From positions 1-64,000 of the forward strand of contig NZ_VSST01000020.1 of the NCBI RefSeq assembly GCF_019402665.1: 64,000 nucleotides of DNA, in the 5' to 3' direction. Origin of the DNA: Bradyrhizobium canariense (GTDB lineage: Bacteria; Pseudomonadota; Alphaproteobacteria; Rhizobiales; Xanthobacteraceae). Both the position numbers and the translations under genes were made by a program. Of the stretch, positions 27,692-36,904 are shown one piece after another. A model generated the notes under the pieces. It was given only the letters and a program-made list of their open reading frames with translations. It was not told where the DNA came from and ran no database searches. Positions within the stretch are counted from its first letter, which is position 1. Each line of letters begins with the position of its first letter.

Positions 27692-29482
27692 ATGCCAATA
27701 ACGCACTCTCACCAGCTCATGGGCAGTTCTCCGTCAAACTACGGGAAAGGGCTCATTGCGTGCCAATGGCATCTATTTGCCGCGCTGATGTTGATGACCC
27801 CAACTTTCACCGGAGTCTCGCAGGCACTCGCGCAGCAGGCGAACCAGCCAGGTTTCGATCCACGCCAACCCGAGAAATATTTTGAAAACCAAGCGGAGCA
27901 GGATTTGCTGCGCCGTCCAACACTCGCCGCCCCCAAGGTCGGCACGCCCAACACCGGCGGTGATACCAGGCCTCAGTTCGTGCTGCGCGGAATCGTCGTC
28001 ACCGACGCTCACGCCATTTCCCCCGATCGCATCGCTACGGTCTACCAGCCTTATCTGGGGAAGAACGTCTCGCAGGCAGATCTCACCGCGATTGCCGGCG
28101 CGATCACCGATATCTACCGTCAATCTGGACTCCACCTAAGCCGCGCGATCGTGCCGCCGCAGGACATCGCCGACGGCCTGCTCCGGATCCAGGTAATCGA
28201 AGGCGCTATCGTGGAGGCTGAGCTGAAAGGCGACGGCGCCGAGCAGTTCGGCGTGAAACCGATGCTTGGGCCGGTTCTGGCCGAGCAACCGTCGCGCCTG
28301 GCAACGCTGGAACGCCAGCTCTTTCTCATCAACGGCAGACCTGGCGTCCGGATCACCGATACCGCACTAGAGGAAATCGGCGGTGCAACCGGCCGCTTCC
28401 GCCTCATCGTCTATTTGAAGACCTGGCACGTCTTCTCGTCGTTCGGTCTGGACAATCTCGGCTCATCATCAGTCGGTCCTTGGCAGACCTACGCGACCGG
28501 CGCGTTCAACTCCTATCTCACGCCCGGCGACACGCTGGCAGTCAACCTGTCGACGATTGCCAACGACCCCCGCCAGCTCGGCTTCGCACGGCTGTCCTAC
28601 GATGCCCCAGTCGGCGTCGACGGCGTGCGTCTCGGCGGGTCCGTCCTGTACAGCGCGGTCAGACCGGGCGATGCGCGCCGCCTCGACAGCGACATCACCA
28701 CGACCGAGGCGTTCGAGCTGCGTGGCAGCATCGTCCCATTGCAGTCGCAATCCTCCTCGCTGACCGTGACCGCGGCAACGGCCTTCAGCAACGTGTCCGA
28801 GCATGACCTTTACGGCCCCTGGTACAACGACCACATCAGGACGGCGAGCCTGACCGCCGACTACCGGCTCCAGGATCATTTCGGCGGCACCAATTTCGCG
28901 ACGCTCACCTACCGCCAGGGGCTCGACATCTTCGGTGCCTCGCATTTCGGCGACGACCTGTTGTCGCGCGATGGCGCGTCATCGAACTTCTCCGTGCTGA
29001 ACCTCTGGTTCACGCGCTACCAGACGCTCAACGACGTCTGGTCGCTCAAGCTTTCCGGTGCGAGCCAGACGGCGTCACGGCCGTTGTTCTCCTCGCAGCA
29101 ATTCTATCTCGGCGGCGCGGCCTTTGGCAGGGGCTACGGCGCAGCCGAGATCAGCGGTGACAACGGTCTTGCCGGCTCGCTCGAACTGCGTTTCGACCAG
29201 AAGCTCAATTTCCGCTACTGGACCGGCTATCAGCTCTATGCCTTCGGTGACGCCGGCGCAGTCTGGAACTACGGTTACCGCCTGAGCGACGGCCTGTCGC
29301 TTACCTCCGCCGGAGCTGGCGTGAGGTTCTTCCTGCCGGAGGATTTTCAGGCCGATCTCGGCGTGGCGGTCCCCCTGAGCTACCCGGCGCCCGACAACGA
29401 GCGCCGCAGCCCGCGCTTCGTGTTTACCCTGTCAAGCGCGTTGCGGCTCTGCTCCGAACGCGGCAAGGGCGGCTGTCTGTAA
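27692..29482 (+). CDS. TpsB outer-membrane transporter (ShlB/FhaC/HecB family)
   Basis: A 596-residue two-partner secretion porin. It has a long signal peptide ending near ALAQQ, POTRA domains (about residues 90-240: VLRGIVVTDAHAISPDRI, IQVIEGAIVEAELKGDG) and a C-terminal 16-strand barrel with the conserved GGAAFGRGYGAAE loop motif. It moves a large TpsA exoprotein across the outer membrane. No TpsA gene is present in the window, so the partner is elsewhere or lost. It diverges from the FecR-domain gene. Confidence 0.88.
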   Translation: MPITHSHQLMGSSPSNYGKGLIACQWHLFAALMLMTPTFTGVSQALAQQANQPGFDPRQPEKYFENQAEQDLLRRPTLAAPKVGTPNTGGDTRPQFVLRGIVVTDAHAISPDRIATVYQPYLGKNVSQADLTAIAGAITDIYRQSGLHLSRAIVPPQDIADGLLRIQVIEGAIVEAELKGDGAEQFGVKPMLGPVLAEQPSRLATLERQLFLINGRPGVRITDTALEEIGGATGRFRLIVYLKTWHVFSSFGLDNLGSSSVGPWQTYATGAFNSYLTPGDTLAVNLSTIANDPRQLGFARLSYDAPVGVDGVRLGGSVLYSAVRPGDARRLDSDITTTEAFELRGSIVPLQSQSSSLTVTAATAFSNVSEHDLYGPWYNDHIRTASLTADYRLQDHFGGTNFATLTYRQGLDIFGASHFGDDLLSRDGASSNFSVLNLWFTRYQTLNDVWSLKLSGASQTASRPLFSSQQFYLGGAAFGRGYGAAEISGDNGLAGSLELRFDQKLNFRYWTGYQLYAFGDAGAVWNYGYRLSDGLSLTSAGAGVRFFLPEDFQADLGVAVPLSYPAPDNERRSPRFVFTLSSALRLCSERGKGGCL

Positions 29483-29723
29483 CAGCGCACGTTCAACCTT
29501 CACATCCTATGCCTCCTCCGCTTGCCCCTCACGGGGGCCGCTCCTGGCCCGTTCGAGACGTGCCCGTCCGGTCTGACCGCGTCCCGCTTATCGGGTTAGA
29601 CCCGGATGTCATCGCCTCACGGCGCAAGCGGCGCAACTGACCCAAACCGGCCGCTCCAGCGGTCCACCGGGCTTGGCTTTTGCGCGGCAACTTTTCAGGT
29701 ACTTGCAGCGTTTCGTTTGCTGG
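29483..29723. other. Intergenic stretch before the 93-bp repeat
   Basis: No gene seen. It continues through the repeat and 133 more bases (to 29949) before the next gene. GC-rich and without recognisable transposase sequence, although the repeat that follows looks like an IS end. Confidence 0.35.
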
Positions 29724-29816
29724 TGTGAAAAGGCCTTCAAGATTGCCCCCTCCACCGCTTGGTAGGTCAATAGCTTAGCTCGCCGATCGGCGTCGGGACC
29801 CCGCGCCGATTGACAC
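29724..29816 (-). repeat. 93-bp repeat, copy 1, IS21-like end
   Basis: Matches 45597-45689 over 93 bases with one difference (A at 29731, G at 45604). On the minus strand it begins GTGTCAATCGGCGCGG, which resembles the TGT...-type terminal sequence of IS21-family elements. No istA or istB gene adjoins it, so it is probably a solo end left after deletion. It lies in the same orientation as copy 2, about 15.9 kb apart. Confidence 0.75.
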
Positions 29817-29949
29817 CAGAAGCTGCCGATCCGAAGCGTCCCGCTCAGCCCAGGCTAACATTATGAAGTTAGGAACCTGACACTGTTCTTCAGCTTTGTT
29901 GTCGTTCGAAATGCCTCGGGACCTCGGGCAAGCCAAGCTATGGGATTTG

Positions 29950-31068
29950 TCAAAGACGCATAGCGCTGGCACGCTGAAAAGGTCCGTTGCCCGGTGCGTT
30001 CTTTCGCGATCGGTAGACAGCTAGGACGCCGCGGCACGTCTTCACGTCTAGCCGATAGAAATCGAGCATCAATCGCTCGAGGTCACCGGCCGTGATCTTG
30101 TAGCTTGGCGCCCCCAAGAACAGCAGCACCATCGTAGATGGCCATGAGAACTCCAGCGATTTGGCCAGGATCAAGATCGGCTCTCGATCTTTTTCGATCA
30201 GTGCTCGTTCCACGATGTCGATCGGCAGTTGGCAGAGCAAGGATAAGGCTACAGCCGTTTCGTTGAACTTGAGCGAGTGGGCAAATTCGAAGACCTTGTC
30301 CTCGGTCAGCTCGCCTCGCTCGTGCAGCTTTGCCACTGTCCGCTTGGCAGCGAAATAGTCTTTCGAGGCCGGACCGAATCTGGCGTGGATTGCGCCGGTG
30401 ACGTCAACGACGACCTGATGGATCTGCGGCCCGATATCGGGACGCTCCCGTTCGAGCTTTTGCCGCACTTCTTCGGAGGCTTTGGCGATCAGCTGATGAA
30501 ACAGGTGCCGCGGAATATCTTTTCGCAATCCGACAGATTCCGCGAGGATCGAATCCCCTTCCGAACGCCGCACCAGGTGTAAAAAGCCGGAACTCGAAAA
30601 ATTCGCCCCGCTATTTGCTGCGACCGAGCTCACGACCTCGTTGGAACCACGGACGACGAGGACATCGGTGACCGATTCCGGGACCGACCTTCGCTTGGAG
30701 ATCGCAAGCAGATGCTGCTGGCTCTTTGTCCTGGCACACGCGATCAGCGTCTCAGTATCGAGGCGCTCCGACTGCTTGAGGATCGGCCAGGCGACCTCGA
30801 TGCAGTCATCGGAGGCGAACTTGCGGGCCAGCTGGTAGGGTGCATTGGTGCTGGAGGCGAGCTTTCCTGCCAATCGGGCACGAGCCGTCGTCTCAATCTC
30901 CTGGGCGAGGCGACCGATGATCTCGCCGAAGGTCCAGATCTGGTCCTCGGAGTAGGTACGGGCAATCAGCACATCGGTCGCATGCCATAACGCCCGAAGA
31001 CAACTCTCGGGATTTCCTTTGGCAACGGCCTCTTCCAACTCGATCAATAAAGACGCGGTGTCAGCCAT
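29950..31068 (-). CDS. DUF2336-domain protein
   Basis: A 372-residue soluble, almost all-helical protein that matches the DUF2336 pattern seen widely in Bradyrhizobium and Rhodopseudomonas: repeated helical pairs such as IEVAWPILKQSERLDTETLI and VPESVTDVLVVRGSNEVVSS. The repeats look HEAT-like. The function is not known. It starts MADTASLLIELEEAV at an ATG and stands alone, transcribed leftward between the 93-bp repeat and an IS66 fragment. Confidence 0.82.
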   Translation of the reverse strand: MADTASLLIELEEAVAKGNPESCLRALWHATDVLIARTYSEDQIWTFGEIIGRLAQEIETTARARLAGKLASSTNAPYQLARKFASDDCIEVAWPILKQSERLDTETLIACARTKSQQHLLAISKRRSVPESVTDVLVVRGSNEVVSSVAANSGANFSSSGFLHLVRRSEGDSILAESVGLRKDIPRHLFHQLIAKASEEVRQKLERERPDIGPQIHQVVVDVTGAIHARFGPASKDYFAAKRTVAKLHERGELTEDKVFEFAHSLKFNETAVALSLLCQLPIDIVERALIEKDREPILILAKSLEFSWPSTMVLLFLGAPSYKITAGDLERLMLDFYRLDVKTCRGVLAVYRSRKNAPGNGPFQRASAMRL

Positions 31069-31251
31069 GACGTGCTCGCAGCTCGAAAAAGTCTAAAAAA
31101 GACAAGGAGCTTAAGTCAGCGAGACCATCACACCGTCTCCGGGTTGAACGACCGGTAAATCTCGCGCTTGTGCCTTAGCTCTGCGTTAAGGTCGGCCCAA
31201 TCGAGCCGCTCAAATTTTACGCGCTTCAGGGCCCTGCGAAGGCAACGGCCA

Positions 31252-31629
31252 AAGCTGTTCGGCGACGAGACGACGATGCCGGTGCTCGATCCCGTCCGCG
31301 GGCGCGCCAAGACCGGTCAGCTCTGGGCCTATGCAGCGGACGACAGGCCATGGACGGTGCCGAACCGCCCGGGCGTCGCCTATCTCTATTCCCCTGATCG
31401 CAAAGCCGACCGACGAATCGCCCATCTCGCAGGCTTCAGCGGGCTCCTGCAGGTCGACGGCTATGCCGGCTATGGCAAGCTCGGCAAGCGCGACGACGTC
31501 GGCTTGCGTTCTGCTGATCACATATGCGGCGCAACTTCTACGAACTTGCCGCCCCCGGTCCCGCGCCTATTGCGAGCGAGTCGCTCAAGCATATCGCCGA
31601 GTTCTATGCCATCGAGAAGGACATCCGTT
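31252..31629 (+). mobile_element. IS66-family transposase (TnpC) fragment, frameshifted
   Basis: Encodes KLFGDETTMPVLDPVRGRAK and TGQLWAYAADDRPW, with LAGFSGLLQVDGYAGYGKL, which are from the catalytic core of IS66 TnpC and include acidic DDE residues. Near 31515 the frame changes and continues as RRNFYELAAPGPAPIASES and AEFYAIEKDIR. Both ends of the gene are missing, and no TnpA or TnpB gene is nearby. Confidence 0.8.
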
Positions 31630-31649
31630 GAGGCGAGACCGGTCAGTGG

Positions 31650-32033
31650 CTAAGGCTCGCTCACGCGCTTAGCGCGGGCGAGAGTTTCAGACGGCATCTC
31701 CCCAAATGTCCTGGCGTATAGGCGCGAAAAGTCGCCCAGGTGCCAGAAGCCGTTGGCAAGTGCGGTGGCTTTCACGCTTGATTGTCCCGCGGAGAGCTGG
31801 TCGCGAACCGCTGATAGCTTTTTCAGGCGCAGGTAGCAGTGCAGGCTCACGCCGTTCACGGACTGTGACGCGACCTGCAAGGTTCGGATGGATGTTCCAA
31901 TGCGCCGAGCCAAGTCGCTGCTGTAAAAATGAGAGCACGGCAGACGTTGAACTATCTCGTCCAGCTGTGCGACGATCTCTCGGTAGCGGTCAGAGGATGA
32001 TCCAGAACTCGTCTCAGAGCGAGGTTCCAGCAT
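31650..32033 (-). pseudogene. AraC-family regulator, C-terminal DNA-binding part only
   Basis: A 127-residue frame containing an AraC-type double helix-turn-helix (SSDLARRIGTSIRTLQVASQ, then ATALANGFWHLGDFSRLYAR and TFGEMPSETL). Family members are usually about 300 residues with a ligand-binding N-terminal domain, which is absent here. It lies directly beside the IS66 fragment, so truncation by insertion or deletion is likely. A functional short DNA-binding protein cannot be excluded, since MLEPRSETSSG starts with an ATG. Confidence 0.6.
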
Positions 32034-32528
32034 GGTCGACCTTGCTAATCATAACGCGCCACGAAACTTGGCCAAACTACCAACTGATGTCAGAAAGAAT
32101 TGCCGCCGCAGCGTTCGAATAGCGGCCGCCGTACAATTGCTCATCCACGAATGAAGCGCGAGGAGAGCAACAAGCGTGGCCATTGCAACTCTCATATCCG
32201 GAAGCATGAGGGACACCATTTAATGGCGGGTTAATCTACGAGAGTTTGTTATCCGCATTGCAGCGACCGTATCGTCGGGAATTTAAGAACCCGGCTTCGA
32301 TACGCAACACCGTCCGGTCTACCTACCTCGCCACCGCGGCGTTGACCGCGACTTCCACGGAATCAGGACAGATCCAATTGACGTCGCGGGTACGCCTTCT
32401 ATTGGGCAGATGAATTGCCTGCGCCACAAGGCTGCGCCGCAAATCGCCGCGGCGACTGGCGTTCAGCAGCATCGACCGTCTGGTATTTGTCCGCGCTCAT
32501 CGGTAGAATTCAATTGTCGGAGACTGAC
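32034..32528. other. Intergenic stretch
   Basis: About 500 bases, partly AT-rich near 32210-32290, without a recognisable gene or repeat. It separates IS-damaged DNA from the intact envelope module to the right. Confidence 0.35.
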
Positions 32529-32777
32529 ATGCCTCATTGGGTCAAACTTGTTGTCACTCTGGTGTTGCTAACGACGATCGCCAACATTGGCATTCTCTCT
32601 TACCTCCTCGCTCATCAGCGACCTGTCGCCGCGTCGAGGGAATTGTTCGACCACCCTGGCTTTAAGAAGGCTGTAGAAAGCATCGCGCAGGCAAAGGGGT
32701 ATTTGACCGAAGCAGAAGTCGAAAAGATCATTGAGCACTGTCGGGTCATGACTGGCAGCAAGATCAACTGCGACTGA
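32529..32777 (+). CDS. Small single-pass membrane protein
   Basis: An 82-residue protein with one N-terminal membrane segment (LVVTLVLLTTIANIGILSYL) and a charged, helical C-terminal domain containing two cysteines (EKIIEHCRVMTGSKINCD). The ATG at 32529 places the helix close to the N-terminus; the upstream extension is not protein-like. The C-terminal part probably faces the periplasm, where the two cysteines could pair. No family recognised. It converges with the DedA gene across a shared hairpin. Confidence 0.6.
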   Translation: MPHWVKLVVTLVLLTTIANIGILSYLLAHQRPVAASRELFDHPGFKKAVESIAQAKGYLTEAEVEKIIEHCRVMTGSKINCD

Positions 32778-32902
32778 CCATATCCTTGTGCTCCATAAGT
32801 GGAGCCGAAGTTTCTGGTACTCATACTCAAGAATCCTAAAGCCGATTTGGATTTTTCCAAGCGCCGGGATTGGCGGCATTTGATTTTGAGCGGATTTCGC
32901 CA

Positions 32903-32930
32903 GGGACCGCCACCTTTGTGGCGGCCCTTT
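32903..32930. terminator. Hairpin terminator between convergent genes
   Basis: GGG-A-CCGCCAC, a CTTT loop, then GTGGCGG-CCC and TTT: a ten-pair stem with one bulged A. It sits between the end of the small membrane protein gene (32777, plus) and the end of dedA (32941, minus), where a two-way terminator is expected. The T-run is short (three), so efficiency is uncertain. Confidence 0.6.
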
Positions 32931-32940
32931 GAGATCAGGA

Positions 32941-33576
32941 TCACTTGCGTGGCCGAAATCTCCGGCGTCCCCGCGACCAAACGAACCAACCGCAGGCGAT
33001 CACAAGAGCCAACAGGATCACGGCATCAAACTGATGAAAGAGCCTGCGGAAGGTCGTGTCACTGTGCCACCGCTCCCCTACCAAATATCCAATGTAGGCA
33101 AGCGAAAAACACCAGGGCCACGAGCCGAGGAACGTATAAACCTGAAATTTCACCATTGGCATCCGCGCAAGCCCGGCCGGGAATGCGATGAAGGTTCGTA
33201 TCACCGGCAATAGGCGGCTGACAAAGACTGCCATGCTGCCGTAGCGCGCGAAGAACTGTTCGGCCTTGGCGAGTTCGGCGGGGCGAAGTAGGACGTAAGC
33301 TCCCCAGCGTTCGATCGCCTTCCTGCCACCCTTGGCGGCAATAAGGTACGCCAAGGTCGAACCGAGATTACAGCCGATCGCTCCCATCGTCGCTGCGCCG
33401 AGCAGGCTGAACCGACCTGCGAAAACAAGATAGCCGGCAAACGGCATGATGATTTCAGATGGAAGAGGAACGCAGGCAGACTCGACTGCCATCAGAATGA
33501 CCAGGCCGAAATAGCCCAAATCCGATATTGAACCGATAATCCAGTTCGCAACTGCCGCAAGAACTTGATCCAACAT
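32941..33576 (-). CDS. DedA/VTT-family inner-membrane protein
   Basis: A 211-residue polytopic protein with the DedA signature: VESACVPLPSEIIMPFAGYL near the N-terminus, GCNLGSTLAYLIAAKGGR, and the conserved ARYGSMAVFVSRLLPVIRTF followed by PAGLARM. DedA proteins are lipid-handling membrane proteins; family members flip polyprenyl phosphate or phospholipids and affect resistance to cationic peptides and envelope stress. It is the last gene of a five-gene leftward operon, five bases after the permease stop, which suggests an envelope role for the whole unit. Confidence 0.88.
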   Translation of the reverse strand: MLDQVLAAVANWIIGSISDLGYFGLVILMAVESACVPLPSEIIMPFAGYLVFAGRFSLLGAATMGAIGCNLGSTLAYLIAAKGGRKAIERWGAYVLLRPAELAKAEQFFARYGSMAVFVSRLLPVIRTFIAFPAGLARMPMVKFQVYTFLGSWPWCFSLAYIGYLVGERWHSDTTFRRLFHQFDAVILLALVIACGWFVWSRGRRRFRPRK

Positions 33577-33581
33577 GTCGC

Positions 33582-36233
33582 TTAGCCACCACGCAACGCC
33601 TCAAGATCCGGCTTCTTCGAAAGGGTGAGCGTTCCGGCTATTGCAATCGAGCCGCAAAGGAGCGCCGTAGCCAGAGCGACCGTCACATATAACCACGGCA
33701 CGGTGAGCGTCTCCGGTGGCGGATCAAACACGCCGGACAGGAGAGTGACGAGGGCGTACGCTATTCCGAAGCCGACCGCGATGCCCATCACCGCGCCTCC
33801 GACCACGATGATGAGCCCCTCACTCCAGAGAAACGCGCCGAGTTGTCTTGGCGTGGCGCCGAGCGCTGAGAGAATGGTGAAGCTGCGCCGACGCTCCGAG
33901 AGCCCCAGCGCCAGGACAAGGCCGGTCACGCCCGCGATCATCAACACTGCAAAGCCAAGCTCCAAGGCGGTCAAGCCACGCAGGTCGACCGCGGTCAGAC
34001 TGGAGCTGATGAGCGCCTGTGTCTCACCGAGCGTCGTGACCTTGGTGCCGCCGCGTTTCACTGCCAGCTTGCGCGCGTCAGCCGCGACGGCTTCTGCGTC
34101 CCCCGACGTTCGCAACAGAACTACCTCACTGGCATCGGAGCCAGCCTGTTTTGCGATGTAGTCCGCGTTGGCTACCAGGAAGGAGTCCTTTGGTGCTGTC
34201 GGAAACTCGCGGACGACGCCAATGAACTTGAATGGAACAACGTGATATTGATTGTCGCTTGCGTTCTGAAGCCGCAGGTTCAGGCGGTCGCCGGGCTGCA
34301 GCTGGAAGTCGTCCACCGTTTCCTGCGAGACCAGAACACCATCCGGGGTCTCGGCTAACAACGCGAGAGACTTGCCGGCATCATGATTGGCAAAATAGGC
34401 GTTCGAAATCGTGGTCAGCTTGCCGATCATTGTGGGATTGATACCGAACATATCCTGCAGATCCGCTCCGACGTAGGCAAAGCGATGCATCATCGGCTCC
34501 GCTGCGGCCACGCCTGGAATTGCTCGCAGCTCCGTCAGAAGCTCGCTGGCGGGATGCGACGTGGTTCCCGTCAACGTGACATCGGCGCCGTTCGTGAGTT
34601 CAGCGTCCACGCGTGATTGTGCGTTGTACGTGCTGTTGAAGATGGCCGTTGCTGTCGCAAAGGCGAACGCAAGCGCGACCAGCGCAACGCCCCTCGCCAT
34701 CCGGCGTTGTTGACGCGACAGCGAGGCCACGATGATCGGCCCGAGATTCGCCGACAGCGGCGTAAGCAGCACCGCGACCGCACCCTGGCCCCGTCCCAGC
34801 GCCCATCGGCTCAGGCGGAGCCATAACAGGCCGCCACCGATCCAGAAGCACAGCGGCGCCAGGAAAGCTTCGTAGTGCACCGAGGTCTGGGCGATGCCCT
34901 CGGGAGCCAGAACAATTTCATAACCGGTCCTTGCGACCATCCAGAATACGACGCCGCCGGCACCGAGAATGACAACGTCCAGATAAAGTCGCTGCCATAG
35001 CGAGGGCACCGGTCGATCCATCTCCGCGCGCGCAGCCGCGATCGACGTGCCCGTCGCGTCCATCCAGGCGGGAACGAGCGAGGCCGCAATGCCGAAGCCA
35101 AGCCCGACGGCAACGACAAGCACGAGCCAGGGCATAACCAGCCCGAGATTTTGCAACCGCCACCAGGTCAGGGCCACGACTACAGCGAGAAGCAGGCCGA
35201 TCACGGTGCCGAGTCCCGCAACCGCAGCGGCCTCAATCGCGGCAAGACGCAACAGTTGCAGAAGCGACGCGCCGCGAAGCCGTAGCAGCGCCTGCTCCCG
35301 GCGGCGACGTTCCGAACCGGACGAGGCGACCGCGAGCGTAACCAGGAGCGCCAAAATGACTCCGGGAATGCCGAGGAAGAGGAACAGGACGCGCGCATAA
35401 AGCGAGTCGGCGCGCACCGCGTCGAGCCGCGCGGCAAGATTGTCGGCAAGCGCGGCGCTGCCTGCGACGCGTGCCTCGAAATTGTTGGCCGCGCGCTGCG
35501 CCTGCACGAAAGCGGCGCTCGGATCCGGCGGCAAGACGGCATGATCGAGGCGGACATGGATCTGTGTGCGGACTGTGTCCGGCCGCGCGGACGCTTGTTG
35601 TGCGAACACGGTCCGCCACTCCGACATCGGCATCAGAAGCACGTTGTCCGGCGGAGCCTGGGGCGCAATGTTCCTGGACACCCCGATTGCCTGGAACATG
35701 GAGTCGGCATTCGGCAGCGCCACCACACCGGCAATCCTGACGTCGACCGGGCTGCCGCCCACGAGACGGATCGTCACCGTGTCGCCGGGGGCGACGTGAA
35801 GATTGGCGGCCGTTTGCGCGGCAATCAGCACACCGTCCCATGAACCCAGGTTGAGCTCAAGCTGGCCGGGAAAGAGCTGACGATAATCCGTCTCCAGGCC
35901 GAGCACCTTGCCCGGTCCGGTCGTCTGCGTCGTCCCGCCTGTGATAGCGGAAAATCCTTCCGTGTCCGCATAGCCTGCGGACTGCAAGTTTTCATAGCGG
36001 GCGGCATTGCCGATCGCGTCGATCACCGTTGCCGCATCGGCCCCGGGGACGAGAAGAACCTGCCAGTCCGCGGGCAGGCTCGCCACGGCGCGTCGGGCCA
36101 TGCTTTCGGAAGATGCGACGACAAATGCGCCCAGAGATCCCAACAGCGCGACAGGCAATGCGAGCCCGACAACAGCAGCAGCGAGGCGGCCAAAATGTGC
36201 GGCGAAAAAGCCCTTGAGCCAAAGCCGTATCAT
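33582..36233 (-). CDS. Large FtsX-type ABC transporter permease
   Basis: An 883-residue inner-membrane protein with an N-terminal helix, a large periplasmic domain, a block of helices in the middle, a second periplasmic part and a final helix group (VTGLVLALGLSERRRSFTIL, where ERRRSF is typical of FtsX permeases). Two FtsX-like domains in one chain resemble LolCE or MacB-type mechanotransmission systems that handle lipoproteins or peptides rather than import solutes. It starts at ATG 36233, overlapping the end of the upstream ATPase by four bases. Confidence 0.88.
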   Translation of the reverse strand: MIRLWLKGFFAAHFGRLAAAVVGLALPVALLGSLGAFVVASSESMARRAVASLPADWQVLLVPGADAATVIDAIGNAARYENLQSAGYADTEGFSAITGGTTQTTGPGKVLGLETDYRQLFPGQLELNLGSWDGVLIAAQTAANLHVAPGDTVTIRLVGGSPVDVRIAGVVALPNADSMFQAIGVSRNIAPQAPPDNVLLMPMSEWRTVFAQQASARPDTVRTQIHVRLDHAVLPPDPSAAFVQAQRAANNFEARVAGSAALADNLAARLDAVRADSLYARVLFLFLGIPGVILALLVTLAVASSGSERRRREQALLRLRGASLLQLLRLAAIEAAAVAGLGTVIGLLLAVVVALTWWRLQNLGLVMPWLVLVVAVGLGFGIAASLVPAWMDATGTSIAAARAEMDRPVPSLWQRLYLDVVILGAGGVVFWMVARTGYEIVLAPEGIAQTSVHYEAFLAPLCFWIGGGLLWLRLSRWALGRGQGAVAVLLTPLSANLGPIIVASLSRQQRRMARGVALVALAFAFATATAIFNSTYNAQSRVDAELTNGADVTLTGTTSHPASELLTELRAIPGVAAAEPMMHRFAYVGADLQDMFGINPTMIGKLTTISNAYFANHDAGKSLALLAETPDGVLVSQETVDDFQLQPGDRLNLRLQNASDNQYHVVPFKFIGVVREFPTAPKDSFLVANADYIAKQAGSDASEVVLLRTSGDAEAVAADARKLAVKRGGTKVTTLGETQALISSSLTAVDLRGLTALELGFAVLMIAGVTGLVLALGLSERRRSFTILSALGATPRQLGAFLWSEGLIIVVGGAVMGIAVGFGIAYALVTLLSGVFDPPPETLTVPWLYVTVALATALLCGSIAIAGTLTLSKKPDLEALRGG

Positions 36234-36904
36234 GTGCTTTCCGCCATCGCCGTTAGCTGGAGCCGACCGTGATCCATGAGCCATGTGGTCTTCATGCGCC
36301 TGGCCGCGGAGGGGTCGTGGGTGGCAACGAGAAGGGCGGCATCGCTCCCCTCGAGGGAGTTGAGCAATGCATCGACGGTTTGCCGGGCGATCGACTGATC
36401 CAGCTGGCCGGTCGGCTCGTCGGCCAGAATCAGCCGGGGCTTCAGAGCGATCGCCCGCGCGAGCGCGACGCGTTGCGCCTGCCCGCCCGACAGCTCGTCC
36501 GGGACCTTGTCGGTTATGTCTGCCAGCCCAAGCGACTCCAGCGCCGCCAGTGCCCGGGTCTGCGGCGAGGAGATGTTTCCGGCTATTCGCAGCGGGACCT
36601 CGATGTTTTCGACGACGTTCAACGTCGGGATCAGGCTCGGCGCCTGGAACACGATCCCGACAAATCCCGGCCGAAGCGCATCATGCGGGCCGAGCGCTGG
36701 CCATCTCAGCAGACCGCCGGTCGGCGTATCGAGCCCGGCGATCAGATGAAGCAATGTCGATTTGCCGCTTCCAGAGCGGCCGAGCAGGGCTATTCGGTCG
36801 CCGGCCCGGATCTCGAACGATGCCGGTTGCAGGGCGTAGATGTCGCTGCCGCCCTGGCTGAAGCGGCGCGTCACCTCCTTGCCCTCGACAAGGATGTCAG
36901 GCAT
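36230..36904 (-). CDS. ABC transporter ATPase (LolD/MacB type), second copy
   Basis: A 224-residue ATP-binding subunit. Walker A is LLGRSGSGKST, the ABC signature LSGGQAQRVALARA, Walker B LILADEPTG, and the switch histidine lies in VATHDPSAA. This subgroup drives FtsX-type permeases. The ATG at 36904 (MPDILVEGKEV) overlaps the previous gene's end by eight bases. The frame extends 29 codons upstream but that lies inside the previous gene. Two ATPases for one double-FtsX permease suggest a heterodimeric engine. Confidence 0.92.
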   Translation of the reverse strand: MPDILVEGKEVTRRFSQGGSDIYALQPASFEIRAGDRIALLGRSGSGKSTLLHLIAGLDTPTGGLLRWPALGPHDALRPGFVGIVFQAPSLIPTLNVVENIEVPLRIAGNISSPQTRALAALESLGLADITDKVPDELSGGQAQRVALARAIALKPRLILADEPTGQLDQSIARQTVDALLNSLEGSDAALLVATHDPSAARRMKTTWLMDHGRLQLTAMAEST

